Part shown: in pieces, positions 1-5,977 of the stretch
Position numbering within the stretch: position 1 is the stretch's first letter
Layout: each line of letters begins with the position of its first letter
Assembly: GCA_021816505.1 (NCBI GenBank)
Contig: JAKAXS010000058.1
Location: forward strand, 1-10,742
Length of the DNA: 10,742 bases
Reading direction: 5' to 3'
Source: Pseudomonadota bacterium
GTDB lineage: Bacteria > Pseudomonadota > Alphaproteobacteria > Rhizobiales > Hyphomicrobiaceae
The notes under the pieces: generated by a model
Databases searched by the model: none
Told to the model about the DNA's origin: nothing
Seen by the model: the letters and a program-made list of their open reading frames with translations, nothing else
Program-made: the position numbers and the translations under genes

Positions 1-1
1 G

Positions 2-904
2 GACGCGCTGGCGGCGTTGGCGGCTGCTCCGAAGCTGACGGACGACGTCTTGCGGGACGCTTACGCAACCGAAACGCCCTTGATCGATGCCGGCGCGCTG
101 GCGGCCGCGGCAACTGCAAGCGGCGCGTTTCCTCGTCTGGGCGAGCTGGACGCGAAAGCCTGGCATGCCCTGCGCGACGGCGCAGGGATAGTCGACAAAC
201 CCAGTGCCGCTGCTGATCTCGGCGTGCCGGCAAGCACGTTTGCGCAGCTCTTGTCGGCCGTGAAGGGCGACTTGGAGGGGCCTGCAATAGCCCTGGAGAG
301 TGGGCCGGTCTCGCAAGGTGCGTGGCGCCGTCTGCGCGCGGCGCTGGCCGTGCCCGGCCAACCGGGCGTCCTGGCTTACGATGCGGTAAGTGCTGCGGCA
401 GGTGAGCGGCTGGAGGTGTACATTTGGCCCAGTGCGCCGGCCTACAAGAAGGACGACCTCGTCACGATCACGGCGCAAGCGAACCGTGATTGCCATCTGA
501 CGGTGATCAACGTCGATACGCGTGGAGAGGCCACCGTGCTGTTCCCTAGCGACTCCGATCCCGACAACGCCATCAAAGCCGGTAGCAAGGTGCGCATTCC
601 AAGCGACATCGAGCCCTATCGCCTGCGTGCGACGGAGGCGGGCACGGAGTCGTTCATCGCCGTCTGCGCGTTGAACCGGAAACGGCTGCTGGGCGTCGAT
701 CAAGACTTCGAAAGGCAGCGCTTCAGTGTGCTGGGCGACTGGCGCACCTTCGTGAAGACGGCGGCGACGCGCGAAACTCTGGTCGGGCGGCGCGATACGC
801 CGCGGCAGCGGCGCGCGCGCACCAAGGCTGCGGCAGCTGAGACAACGGTGGCGGCGCCGCCCGAGCAGGAGGCGCGCGCGGCGGTCTACGTCAAGATCGA
901 GTAG
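2..904 (+). CDS. DUF4384 domain-containing protein, 3' part (start outside window)
   Basis: The reading frame is open from the first full codon at position 2 to the TAG at 902-904, giving at least 300 residues. The first possible start inside the window, a TTG at 17, has no ribosome site and sits in continuous coding sequence, so the true start is probably upstream. Residues about 137-235 (counting from position 2) look like DUF4384: a strand LEVYIWP, then a stretch about handling of untranslated 'hard-wired' motifs DCHLTVINVDTRGEATVLFP and an ending FIAVCALN. This domain is often found C-terminal to caspase-like peptidase, kinase or secretion-related modules, but no such module lies in the visible part. 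The segment before it is Ala-rich with no recognised motif. The last 45 residues are a basic, Ala/Arg-rich tail of low complexity. No membrane segment is visible. The role is unknown. The 3' end overlaps the convergent gene by 19 bp. Confidence 0.75.
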   Translation, partial: DALAALAAAPKLTDDVLRDAYATETPLIDAGALAAAATASGAFPRLGELDAKAWHALRDGAGIVDKPSAAADLGVPASTFAQLLSAVKGDLEGPAIALESGPVSQGAWRRLRAALAVPGQPGVLAYDAVSAAAGERLEVYIWPSAPAYKKDDLVTITAQANRDCHLTVINVDTRGEATVLFPSDSDPDNAIKAGSKVRIPSDIEPYRLRATEAGTESFIAVCALNRKRLLGVDQDFERQRFSVLGDWRTFVKTAATRETLVGRRDTPRQRRARTKAAAAETTVAAPPEQEARAAVYVKIE

Positions 905-1932
905 CGTTCGCTGGCTTTCAAGCCGATCACGCTGCCCACTACGATGCTGAGTGTGGCGACCAGCGACCCGAGCGACAGCGTGGAAAGCCCCGTGATGCCC
1001 TGTCCGATGCTGCATCCAAGCGCGAGTACACCACCGATTGCCATCAGGCCTGCACCCGCCAGATTGCGCACCGTGTCTCGCGTTCCGGCAAAGGTGGCGA
1101 TGCGAAACGTACCGGTTGCGAGCGACATCGACAGCGCGCCGAGCAGGACGCCGCCGACACTCGTCACCGCGAATGGCGGAATGCCAAGCGCCGTCGCCCG
1201 CTCCAGCCAATCGATCGAGTCCGCTACCGGTTTCACGAATGTCAGCGACTGCGCCTGCACGCGTTGATCGGCGAATTCGTCGAACGCGAGACCGGTCATT
1301 GCCCATCCGGCGACTACGCACAGGCCGATCGCAAGGCCCGCCACAAGGTGTGGGGCCGACGTCCGGAAGTCGCGGTCTGCGAAGCAATACGCCGCCAACG
1401 CTGCCGCGGCGGCGGCCGCTACGGTAAACGTAAGTGAAGGATCGAGGGCCAAAGGCCCGGCCGTACTCGTTGCTGACACGAGGGCGACGCGTAGCGGCCC
1501 CAGAATGCCACCCAGCGTCACGGCCACGATGATCGAAACGAAAAGCAGAGACACCATTGCGCGTAGGTCGCCGGAGCCGGCACGAACCAGATTGCGGCTG
1601 ACGCAGCCACCCGACAGCACCATGCCGAAACCGAACAACAGCCCGCCGAGGATGTGACCGCCCAGGGGCATGCTTCCGGAGAGGTACAGCGATGTGTTGA
1701 GGTCGACGATCTGTAGTGTGTGCAGCGCCTGCGCACCAAGGAGAGCGACGGCGACAGCCAGTATCCAGGAGCGCGCGCGCCGCTTGTCACCGAAGAGCGT
1801 CCAATCGGAGATCGCGCCGAGTGTGCAGAAGCCCGTGCGCTGGGCGACGGCTCCGAATATCGAACCGATAACGAGGCCGCCTATGGCCAGACACGTTGCG
1901 GCGTTTTCGGCGATGAAGGTACTGACGGTCAT
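886..1932 (-). CDS. YeeE/YedE family membrane protein, probable thiosulfate/sulfur-compound permease
   Basis: This is a 348-residue, very hydrophobic protein with about nine or ten membrane segments arranged as two similar halves, as in the YeeE/YedE (Sulf_transp) family. Characterised YeeE/TsuA carries thiosulfate across the inner membrane through a relay of three conserved cysteines. Matching cysteines are visible at C36 (in RTGFCTLGA), C110 (in LSGGCVSRN) and C307 (in ALGCSIGQG), each in the family's glycine-rich re-entrant loop context. I infer uptake of thiosulfate or a related sulfur species; the exact substrate cannot be read from sequence. I chose the ATG at 1932. An in-frame TTG at 2010 would add 26 residues but lies inside a strong hairpin, and the added residues do not resemble the family. 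The ribosome site is weak (GGAT about 8 bases upstream). The gene stands alone on this strand: no TusA-like sulfur carrier or ArsR-type regulator is beside it in the window. Confidence 0.85.
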   Translation of the reverse strand: MTVSTFIAENAATCLAIGGLVIGSIFGAVAQRTGFCTLGAISDWTLFGDKRRARSWILAVAVALLGAQALHTLQIVDLNTSLYLSGSMPLGGHILGGLLFGFGMVLSGGCVSRNLVRAGSGDLRAMVSLLFVSIIVAVTLGGILGPLRVALVSATSTAGPLALDPSLTFTVAAAAAAALAAYCFADRDFRTSAPHLVAGLAIGLCVVAGWAMTGLAFDEFADQRVQAQSLTFVKPVADSIDWLERATALGIPPFAVTSVGGVLLGALSMSLATGTFRIATFAGTRDTVRNLAGAGLMAIGGVLALGCSIGQGITGLSTLSLGSLVATLSIVVGSVIGLKASERYSILT

Positions 1933-1997
1933 GTCGCGTGATCCAGCGCGTCGCACAGCTGCTCGGCAGACCGCACGCGCGATTGCATGCTCATAAA

Positions 1998-2200
1998 AGC
2001 AAAAGAGCAAGGCCTAAGCCCTGCTCTTTGGCATGCGACTGCACTGTGAGAGACCGACGCTTGAGCGCCTTTATGATCTCATCCGACCTTCGACACCGAA
2101 TCTCGTTCAAGAGAAGAGCGTCGTGATCGTCATTCTCTCCCTAGACCTGGGCTCTTTGAGAGACACGAGACTTTGTGCTCCTGGACCCTTGCCGTTCGAC
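1998..2200 (-). ncRNA. Candidate small RNA or long attenuated leader (about 200 nt)
   Basis: The interval is bounded by a predicted promoter (start near 2200) and a terminator-like hairpin on the same strand, with no credible coding frame between. Within it, complementary segments could form a helix: TCGTG with TCTCTC on one side, and GAGAGA with CACGA on the other, separated by an internal loop. A second short hairpin, GGCGC/GCGTC with loop TCAA, lies further along (G-U pair included). A six-base match between the 5' part (GCAAGG) and the 3' terminator arm (CCTTGC) would allow alternative pairing. The length is in the range of 6S-like or trans-acting RNAs, but I recognise no family signature. 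The alternative is a 270-nt 5' leader of the YeeE-family gene with an attenuator. Confidence 0.27.
2002..2029 (-). terminator. Terminator-like hairpin, minus strand
   Basis: The two arms 2002-2013 and 2018-2029 pair over 12 bp around a 4-base loop. Eleven pairs are Watson-Crick. The remaining position is a G-U pair when read on the minus strand but an A-C mismatch when read on the plus strand, which favours a minus-strand RNA. On that strand the stem runs into a T-rich tract (TTTTGCTTTTAT), interrupted by GC. It lies about 70 bp upstream of the YeeE-family ATG. It could end a separate minus-strand transcript or act as an attenuator in that gene's leader. GCATGC palindromes at 1985-1990 and 2031-2036 flank the hairpin and could extend it. 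Confidence 0.5.
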
Positions 2201-2206
2201 GCGCGG

Positions 2207-2235
2207 AACATAACCGAAGGGCGTCCCTTTGTCAC
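2207..2235 (-). promoter_or_regulatory. Predicted sigma70-type promoter, minus strand
   Basis: Read on the minus strand, a -35 element GTGACA (2235-2230, five of six to consensus) is followed after exactly 17 bp by a -10 element TATGTT (2212-2207, four of six). Transcription would start near 2200 and run toward the hairpin at 2002-2029 and the YeeE-family gene. This is a pattern match only, and chance matches of this quality are common, so confidence is modest. Confidence 0.4.
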
Positions 2236-2465
2236 GGGGTTAGATCAAGAAAAAATGCAAGTGCGCAAATGGTTTGCAGATTGCCGGTTACGTAAGGTCT
2301 GTTTCTCACGCGTTGCCTGCTACATCGCCACTTTGCGTGTGGAATTCGACGCGTTAGGCCGTCGAGCATTGCCCTTTACCAGTTTCCTGGCTAAGAGCGC
2401 GGAGCGTATTTTTCCGGTCCGCCCGGCCCTCCGGTTCGGATCGCCTCTCCTGACAACAGGCCGCG

Positions 2466-3812
2466 ATGCTCCTCTCCCGCTACTTCCTCCCTGTCCTCCG
2501 CGAAACGCCGAAGGAAGCCGAAATTGTCTCGCACCAGCTGATGCTGCGTACGGGGATGATCAAGCAGTCTGCTGCAGGCATCTACTCGTGGCTGCCGCTC
2601 GGCCTGCGCGTGCTGAAGCGGATCGAGAACATCGTTCGTGAGGAGCAGAACCGGGCCGGCGCGATCGAGGTGCTGATGCCGACGATCCAGTCGGCCGATC
2701 TGTGGCGCGAGACGAAGCGTTATGATGCGTACGGCAAGGAGATGCTGCGCATCACGGACCGTCACGAACGCGATCTGCTGTACGGCCCCACGGCGGAAGA
2801 GGTGATCACCGCGATCTTCCGCGACAGCGTGAAGAGCTACAAGGATCTGCCCAAGAACCTCTATAATATTCAATGGAAGTTTCGCGACGAGATCCGCCCG
2901 CGCTTCGGCGTGATGCGCGGCCGCGAGTTCCTGATGAAGGACGCCTACTCGTTCGACCTGACGCCGGAGGCGGCACGGGCGGCCTATCAGCGGATGTTCG
3001 TGGCCTACCTGCGCACCTACGCGCGGATGGGGCTGCGTGCGATTCCGATGGCTGCGGACACGGGGCCGATCGGCGGCGACCTCAGTCATGAGTTCATCAT
3101 TCTGGCGGAGACGGGCGAAAGCCAGGTGTTCTGCGATCGAGACCTGGTCGAGGGTGCGATTCCGCCGGCCGACATCGACTATTCCGGCGATCTGGCGCCA
3201 CTCATGACGGAGTGGACGTCGAAGTACGCGGCAACCGATGAAAAGCACGATGCCGCCCGCTTCGAGAAAGAAGTGCCCACTGAGCGGCGCGTGACGGCGC
3301 GCGGCATCGAGGTCGGTCATATTTTCTACTTCGGCACCAAGTACTCCGAACCCATGGGCGCGCGCGTGCAGGGGCCGGATGGCCAGATGGTCACGCTGCA
3401 GATGGGATCGTACGGCGTGGGCGTTTCGCGCCTCGCTGGTGCCATTATCGAGGCGTCCCACGATGCGGCTGGCGTGATCTGGCCGGTGCCGGTTGCGCCG
3501 TTCGAGGCGGGGCTGATCAATCTCAAGGCCGGTGATGCGGCGACGGACGCGGCTTGCGGCGATGTCTACGGGCAGCTTCAGAAAGCCGGCATCGACGTGC
3601 TGATGGACGACACGGACGAACGGGCGGGCGGCAAGTTTGCGACGATGGATCTGATCGGTCTGCCATATCAGCTCATCATCGGACCCAAGGGCGTGAAGGC
3701 AGGCGAGGCTGAGCTCAAGGATCGCCGTAGCGGCGAACGCGAGACGCTGCCGATGGCGGCGGCCACTGCCAAGCTGATCGACGCCGTTACGAAGCAGCGT
3801 GTGCTGGTCTGA
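2466..3812 (+). CDS. proS: Prolyl-tRNA synthetase, short form without editing insertion
   Basis: This class II aminoacyl-tRNA synthetase charges tRNA(Pro) with proline in the cytoplasm. The N-terminus [26 protein letters not shown] is the typical bacterial ProS opening. Motif 1 covers roughly residues 28-70, motif 2 residues 139-164 ([26 protein letters not shown] region, with R140 and E142), and motif 3 residues 314-330 with R322. The C-terminal third is the anticodon-binding domain ([20 protein letters not shown]). At 448 residues it lacks the roughly 180-residue insertion that edits mischarged Ala-tRNA(Pro) in E. coli-type ProS. This is the normal state in alphaproteobacteria, where editing is thought to be supplied in trans. 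The ATG at 2466 fits family alignments, but the ribosome site (ACAGG) is weak. It is first in a plus-strand run with the Lol genes 57 bp downstream. Confidence 0.97.
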   Translation: MLLSRYFLPVLRETPKEAEIVSHQLMLRTGMIKQSAAGIYSWLPLGLRVLKRIENIVREEQNRAGAIEVLMPTIQSADLWRETKRYDAYGKEMLRITDRHERDLLYGPTAEEVITAIFRDSVKSYKDLPKNLYNIQWKFRDEIRPRFGVMRGREFLMKDAYSFDLTPEAARAAYQRMFVAYLRTYARMGLRAIPMAADTGPIGGDLSHEFIILAETGESQVFCDRDLVEGAIPPADIDYSGDLAPLMTEWTSKYAATDEKHDAARFEKEVPTERRVTARGIEVGHIFYFGTKYSEPMGARVQGPDGQMVTLQMGSYGVGVSRLAGAIIEASHDAAGVIWPVPVAPFEAGLINLKAGDAATDAACGDVYGQLQKAGIDVLMDDTDERAGGKFATMDLIGLPYQLIIGPKGVKAGEAELKDRRSGERETLPMAAATAKLIDAVTKQRVLV

Positions 3813-3857
3813 GACCGGCGCCGAGAACCGACCCGAGCTAGAACGACGGCCGGCCAC

Positions 3858-3863
3858 GAGGAG
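3858..3863 (+). promoter_or_regulatory. Ribosome binding site deciding a GTG start
   Basis: GAGGAG sits 6 bases before the GTG at 3870. It supports that start over the later ATGs in frame, which lie inside conserved sequence. Confidence 0.7.
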
Positions 3864-3869
3864 ACACGT

Positions 3870-5132
3870 GTGACGAGATCGGGCGATACGAAACCTTTTG
3901 CGGCGTTCGAATGGCGGCTTGCTTCTCGCTATTTGCGCGCGCGCCGCAGCGAAGGGTTCATCTCCGTGACGGCAGGATTTTCGATCGCCGGCATCATGAT
4001 TGGCGTTGCCGCGCTCATCGCCGTGACGTCCGTCATGAACGGGTTCCGCCAGGAATTGTTCTCAAAGACGATGGGCCTCAACGGTCATGCCGTGGCGGTG
4101 AAGATCGGCGAGCCCTTCACGAACTACGATGAAGCTGCGGCCAAGGTCGTGACGGCCCCGGGCGTGAAGGCCGCTCTGCCGCTGATCGAAGGGCAGGTGC
4201 TCGTCTCCGCCGCGACGGGCGGCTTTGGCGCATTCGTGCGTGGCGTGTCGGAGAGCAGTGTGAAATCCGTGCCGCTGGTCGCGCAGAACGTGATCGCGGG
4301 CACGCTCGACGGGTTCGATAAGCAGCCGGGCCTCGCCATCGGCATCGGTATCTCCAATGCGCTGGGCGTCAACATCGGCGACACCATTACCCTGGTATCG
4401 CCGCGCGGTTCCTCGACGCCGTTCGGCGTGACGCCGCGTGTGAAAAGCTATCCGGTCGCGACGGTGTTCGAGCTTGGCCAGTCGGGCTACGACAAGTCGG
4501 TCATCTTCATGCCTCTGCTGGAGGCGCAGCGCTTCTTCAACAAGAAGGACGAGGTCGACCTTCTCGAGATCTTCGTCGAGAACCCAGACCAGATCGACAC
4601 TGGCGCCATTCGCGCCGCGGGCGGCGGCGACTTGCAGGTGTCCGACTGGCGTCAGCGCGACCCGATGTACACAAACATGCTCGTCGTCGAACGCAACGTG
4701 ATGTTCGTGATCCTGTCGCTGATCGTCATCGTGGCCGTGTTCAACATCATCGCCGGTCTGCTGATGCTGGTGAAGGACAAGGGCCGGGATATCGCCGTGC
4801 TGCGCACGATGGGGGCGACCAGTGGTGCCATCATGCGCGTGTTCCTCATCACCGGCGCCTCGATTGGCGCCGTCGGGGCGGTGCTGGGCTTCATCTTCGG
4901 CATCCTGATCAGCTGGAACATCGAAAGCATCCGCCAGTTCCTGTCGTGGGTCTTCGGCATCAACCTGTACGACAGCTCGGTCTACCTGCTGAGCAAGATG
5001 CGTGCGGAGATCAATCCGGTGGAGGTCGCCGTCATCGTCCTCACCGCGTTCGTGCTGGCGGTTCTCGCGACGATCTATCCGTCCTGGCGGGCCTCGCGCA
5101 TGGATCCCGTCGACGCCCTGCGGTACGAGTAA
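3870..5132 (+). CDS. lolC: Lipoprotein-releasing ABC transporter permease (LolC/LolE family)
   Basis: This is the inner-membrane permease of the Lol system, which extracts mature outer-membrane lipoproteins from the inner membrane and hands them to the periplasmic carrier LolA. The 420 residues follow the family plan. There is a short cytoplasmic N-terminus (FEWRLASRYLRARRSEGFISV), TM1 at about 30-56, and a large periplasmic MacB-like domain at about 57-275. TM2 (277-300), TM3 (318-347) and TM4 (383-405) form an FtsX-like C-terminal core, ending in the usual YPSWRASRMDPVDALRYE. The coupling region KDKGRDIAVLRTMGA after TM2 is the expected contact with the ATPase. Only one permease gene is present, so the complex is probably a homodimer that does the work of both LolC and LolE, as in other bacteria with a single (LolF-like) gene. 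The symbol could equally be lolE. The start is GTG. The stop codon overlaps the ribosome site of lolD. Confidence 0.93.
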   Translation: MTRSGDTKPFAAFEWRLASRYLRARRSEGFISVTAGFSIAGIMIGVAALIAVTSVMNGFRQELFSKTMGLNGHAVAVKIGEPFTNYDEAAAKVVTAPGVKAALPLIEGQVLVSAATGGFGAFVRGVSESSVKSVPLVAQNVIAGTLDGFDKQPGLAIGIGISNALGVNIGDTITLVSPRGSSTPFGVTPRVKSYPVATVFELGQSGYDKSVIFMPLLEAQRFFNKKDEVDLLEIFVENPDQIDTGAIRAAGGGDLQVSDWRQRDPMYTNMLVVERNVMFVILSLIVIVAVFNIIAGLLMLVKDKGRDIAVLRTMGATSGAIMRVFLITGASIGAVGAVLGFIFGILISWNIESIRQFLSWVFGINLYDSSVYLLSKMRAEINPVEVAVIVLTAFVLAVLATIYPSWRASRMDPVDALRYE

Positions 5133-5136
5133 GGAG
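5131..5136 (+). promoter_or_regulatory. Ribosome binding site overlapping a stop codon (lolD)
   Basis: AAGGAG begins with the last two bases of the permease stop codon TAA (5130-5132) and lies 8 bases before the GTG start at 5145. This close arrangement suggests translational coupling, which would keep permease and ATPase amounts matched. Confidence 0.7.
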
Positions 5137-5144
5137 AGCCGATC

Positions 5145-5852
5145 GTGCTGCAACAACCGCAACCCGTTCTCAGCCTCGAAGGCCTGCGCCGGACATTCCG
5201 GCAGGGCGAGCGCGAGATCGTCGTGCTGAATGGCGCATCGGCTCAGATCTGGCCGGGCCAGGCCGTCGCGCTCGTGGGCCCCTCGGGTGCCGGCAAATCG
5301 ACGCTGCTGCACATCGCCGGTCTTCTGGAAACGCCGACCGGCGGCCGCGTCATCATCAACGGTCGCGATTGCTCGAAGATGGACGACGCCAACCGCACGC
5401 GCGTGCGCCGCGCCGAGATGGGTTTCATCTATCAGTTTCACCAGTTGCTGCCCGAATTCTCCGCGATCGAGAACGTGGAGATGCCGCAGATCATCCAGGG
5501 ACGGCGCAAGCGCGAAGCCAAGGAGCGCGCGCGCGAGCTTCTGACGTCGCTGGGTCTTGGCGAGCGTCTGGATCACCGGCCGGCCCAGCTGTCGGGCGGC
5601 GAGCAGCAGCGCACGGCCATCTGCCGCGCGTTGGCAATTCGCCCGAAACTCATTCTTGCCGACGAGCCGACCGGCAATCTCGATCCGCACACCTCTGAGC
5701 GGGTCTTCACCGAGTTGATCGAGCTCATTCACAGCCAGGGCGTTGCTGCGCTGATCGCGACGCACAACCTGTCGCTTGCTGCCCGCATGGATCGCGTGCT
5801 GCGGCTGGAGGATGGCCTTCTCAACGAAGGCATGCCGGCGGTCGCGATCTGA
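5145..5852 (+). CDS. lolD: Lipoprotein-releasing ABC transporter ATP-binding protein LolD
   Basis: This cytoplasmic ATPase powers lipoprotein extraction by the Lol permease. All ABC motifs are present in order: Walker [10 protein letters not shown] (residues 45-53, K51), Q-loop with the LolD-typical [16 protein letters not shown] (Q97), signature LSGGEQQR (149-156), Walker [13 protein letters not shown] (D173, E174) and the switch histidine H207 in IATHN. Its length of 235 residues is normal. The YQFH-LLPEF segment separates LolD from the related MacB and FtsE ATPases. The GTG start at 5145 has AAGGAG 8 bases upstream. It is 12 bp behind the permease and is surely co-transcribed with it. dnaE follows after 80-125 bp, depending on the dnaE start. 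Confidence 0.96.
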   Translation: MLQQPQPVLSLEGLRRTFRQGEREIVVLNGASAQIWPGQAVALVGPSGAGKSTLLHIAGLLETPTGGRVIINGRDCSKMDDANRTRVRRAEMGFIYQFHQLLPEFSAIENVEMPQIIQGRRKREAKERARELLTSLGLGERLDHRPAQLSGGEQQRTAICRALAIRPKLILADEPTGNLDPHTSERVFTELIELIHSQGVAALIATHNLSLAARMDRVLRLEDGLLNEGMPAVAI

Positions 5853-5869
5853 GATCGGCCGGGATTGTT

Positions 5870-5885
5870 GCACTGCGGGCAGTGC
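5870..5885. repeat. Perfect inverted repeat after lolD
   Basis: GCACTG and CAGTGC pair perfectly around a CGGG loop, and flanking T-G and T-A pairs could lengthen the stem to 8 bp. No T-tract follows, so it is not a standard intrinsic terminator. A smaller hairpin, CGATC/GATCG, straddles the lolD stop codon at 5845-5857. Either could protect the 3' end of the lol mRNA or partly separate its expression from dnaE. Function is inference. Confidence 0.35.
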
Positions 5886-5977
5886 GAACCCAGATTCGGA
5901 TGTCAGGACGATGATATCCAGGGTGATCCGGCGTGCCCGGGTTGACCCTGGCCGCCAGGTTTGCCCCTCATACAACC

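Larger units (their letters stand above)
1933..2465. other. Non-coding interval between divergent YeeE-family gene and proS
   Basis: This 533-bp gap is clearly lower in GC than the flanking genes (28 of 60 bases at 2221-2280). It contains a minus-strand hairpin at 2002-2029 and a minus-strand promoter at 2207-2235, annotated separately. For proS I see only a weak candidate: TTGCCC at 2369-2374, a 17-bp spacer, and TAAGAG at 2392-2397. That would start transcription near 2404, but the match is too poor to annotate by itself. Open frames crossing the gap have no ribosome site and no recognisable protein, and they run on into other frames of proS. No tRNA-like fold or SRP, RNase P or tmRNA signature was recognised. 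Confidence 0.6.

Noticed and set aside
1933..2010. N-terminal extension of the YeeE-family protein from a TTG at 2010
   Set aside because: The TTG lies inside the 12-bp hairpin and the added 26 residues do not look like the family's N-terminus.
2229..2270. Plus-strand promoter for proS starting with TTGTCA at 2229
   Set aside because: No acceptable -10 element at 16-18 bp spacing; the same bases fit the minus-strand promoter better.
2033..2641. Open frame through the intergenic region into proS in another frame
   Set aside because: No ribosome site before any start, no protein-like pattern, and its 3' part is a shadow of proS.
2391..3857. 488-codon open frame antisense to proS
   Set aside because: It covers the whole of proS with shadow-type composition (His/Arg-rich) and no domain.
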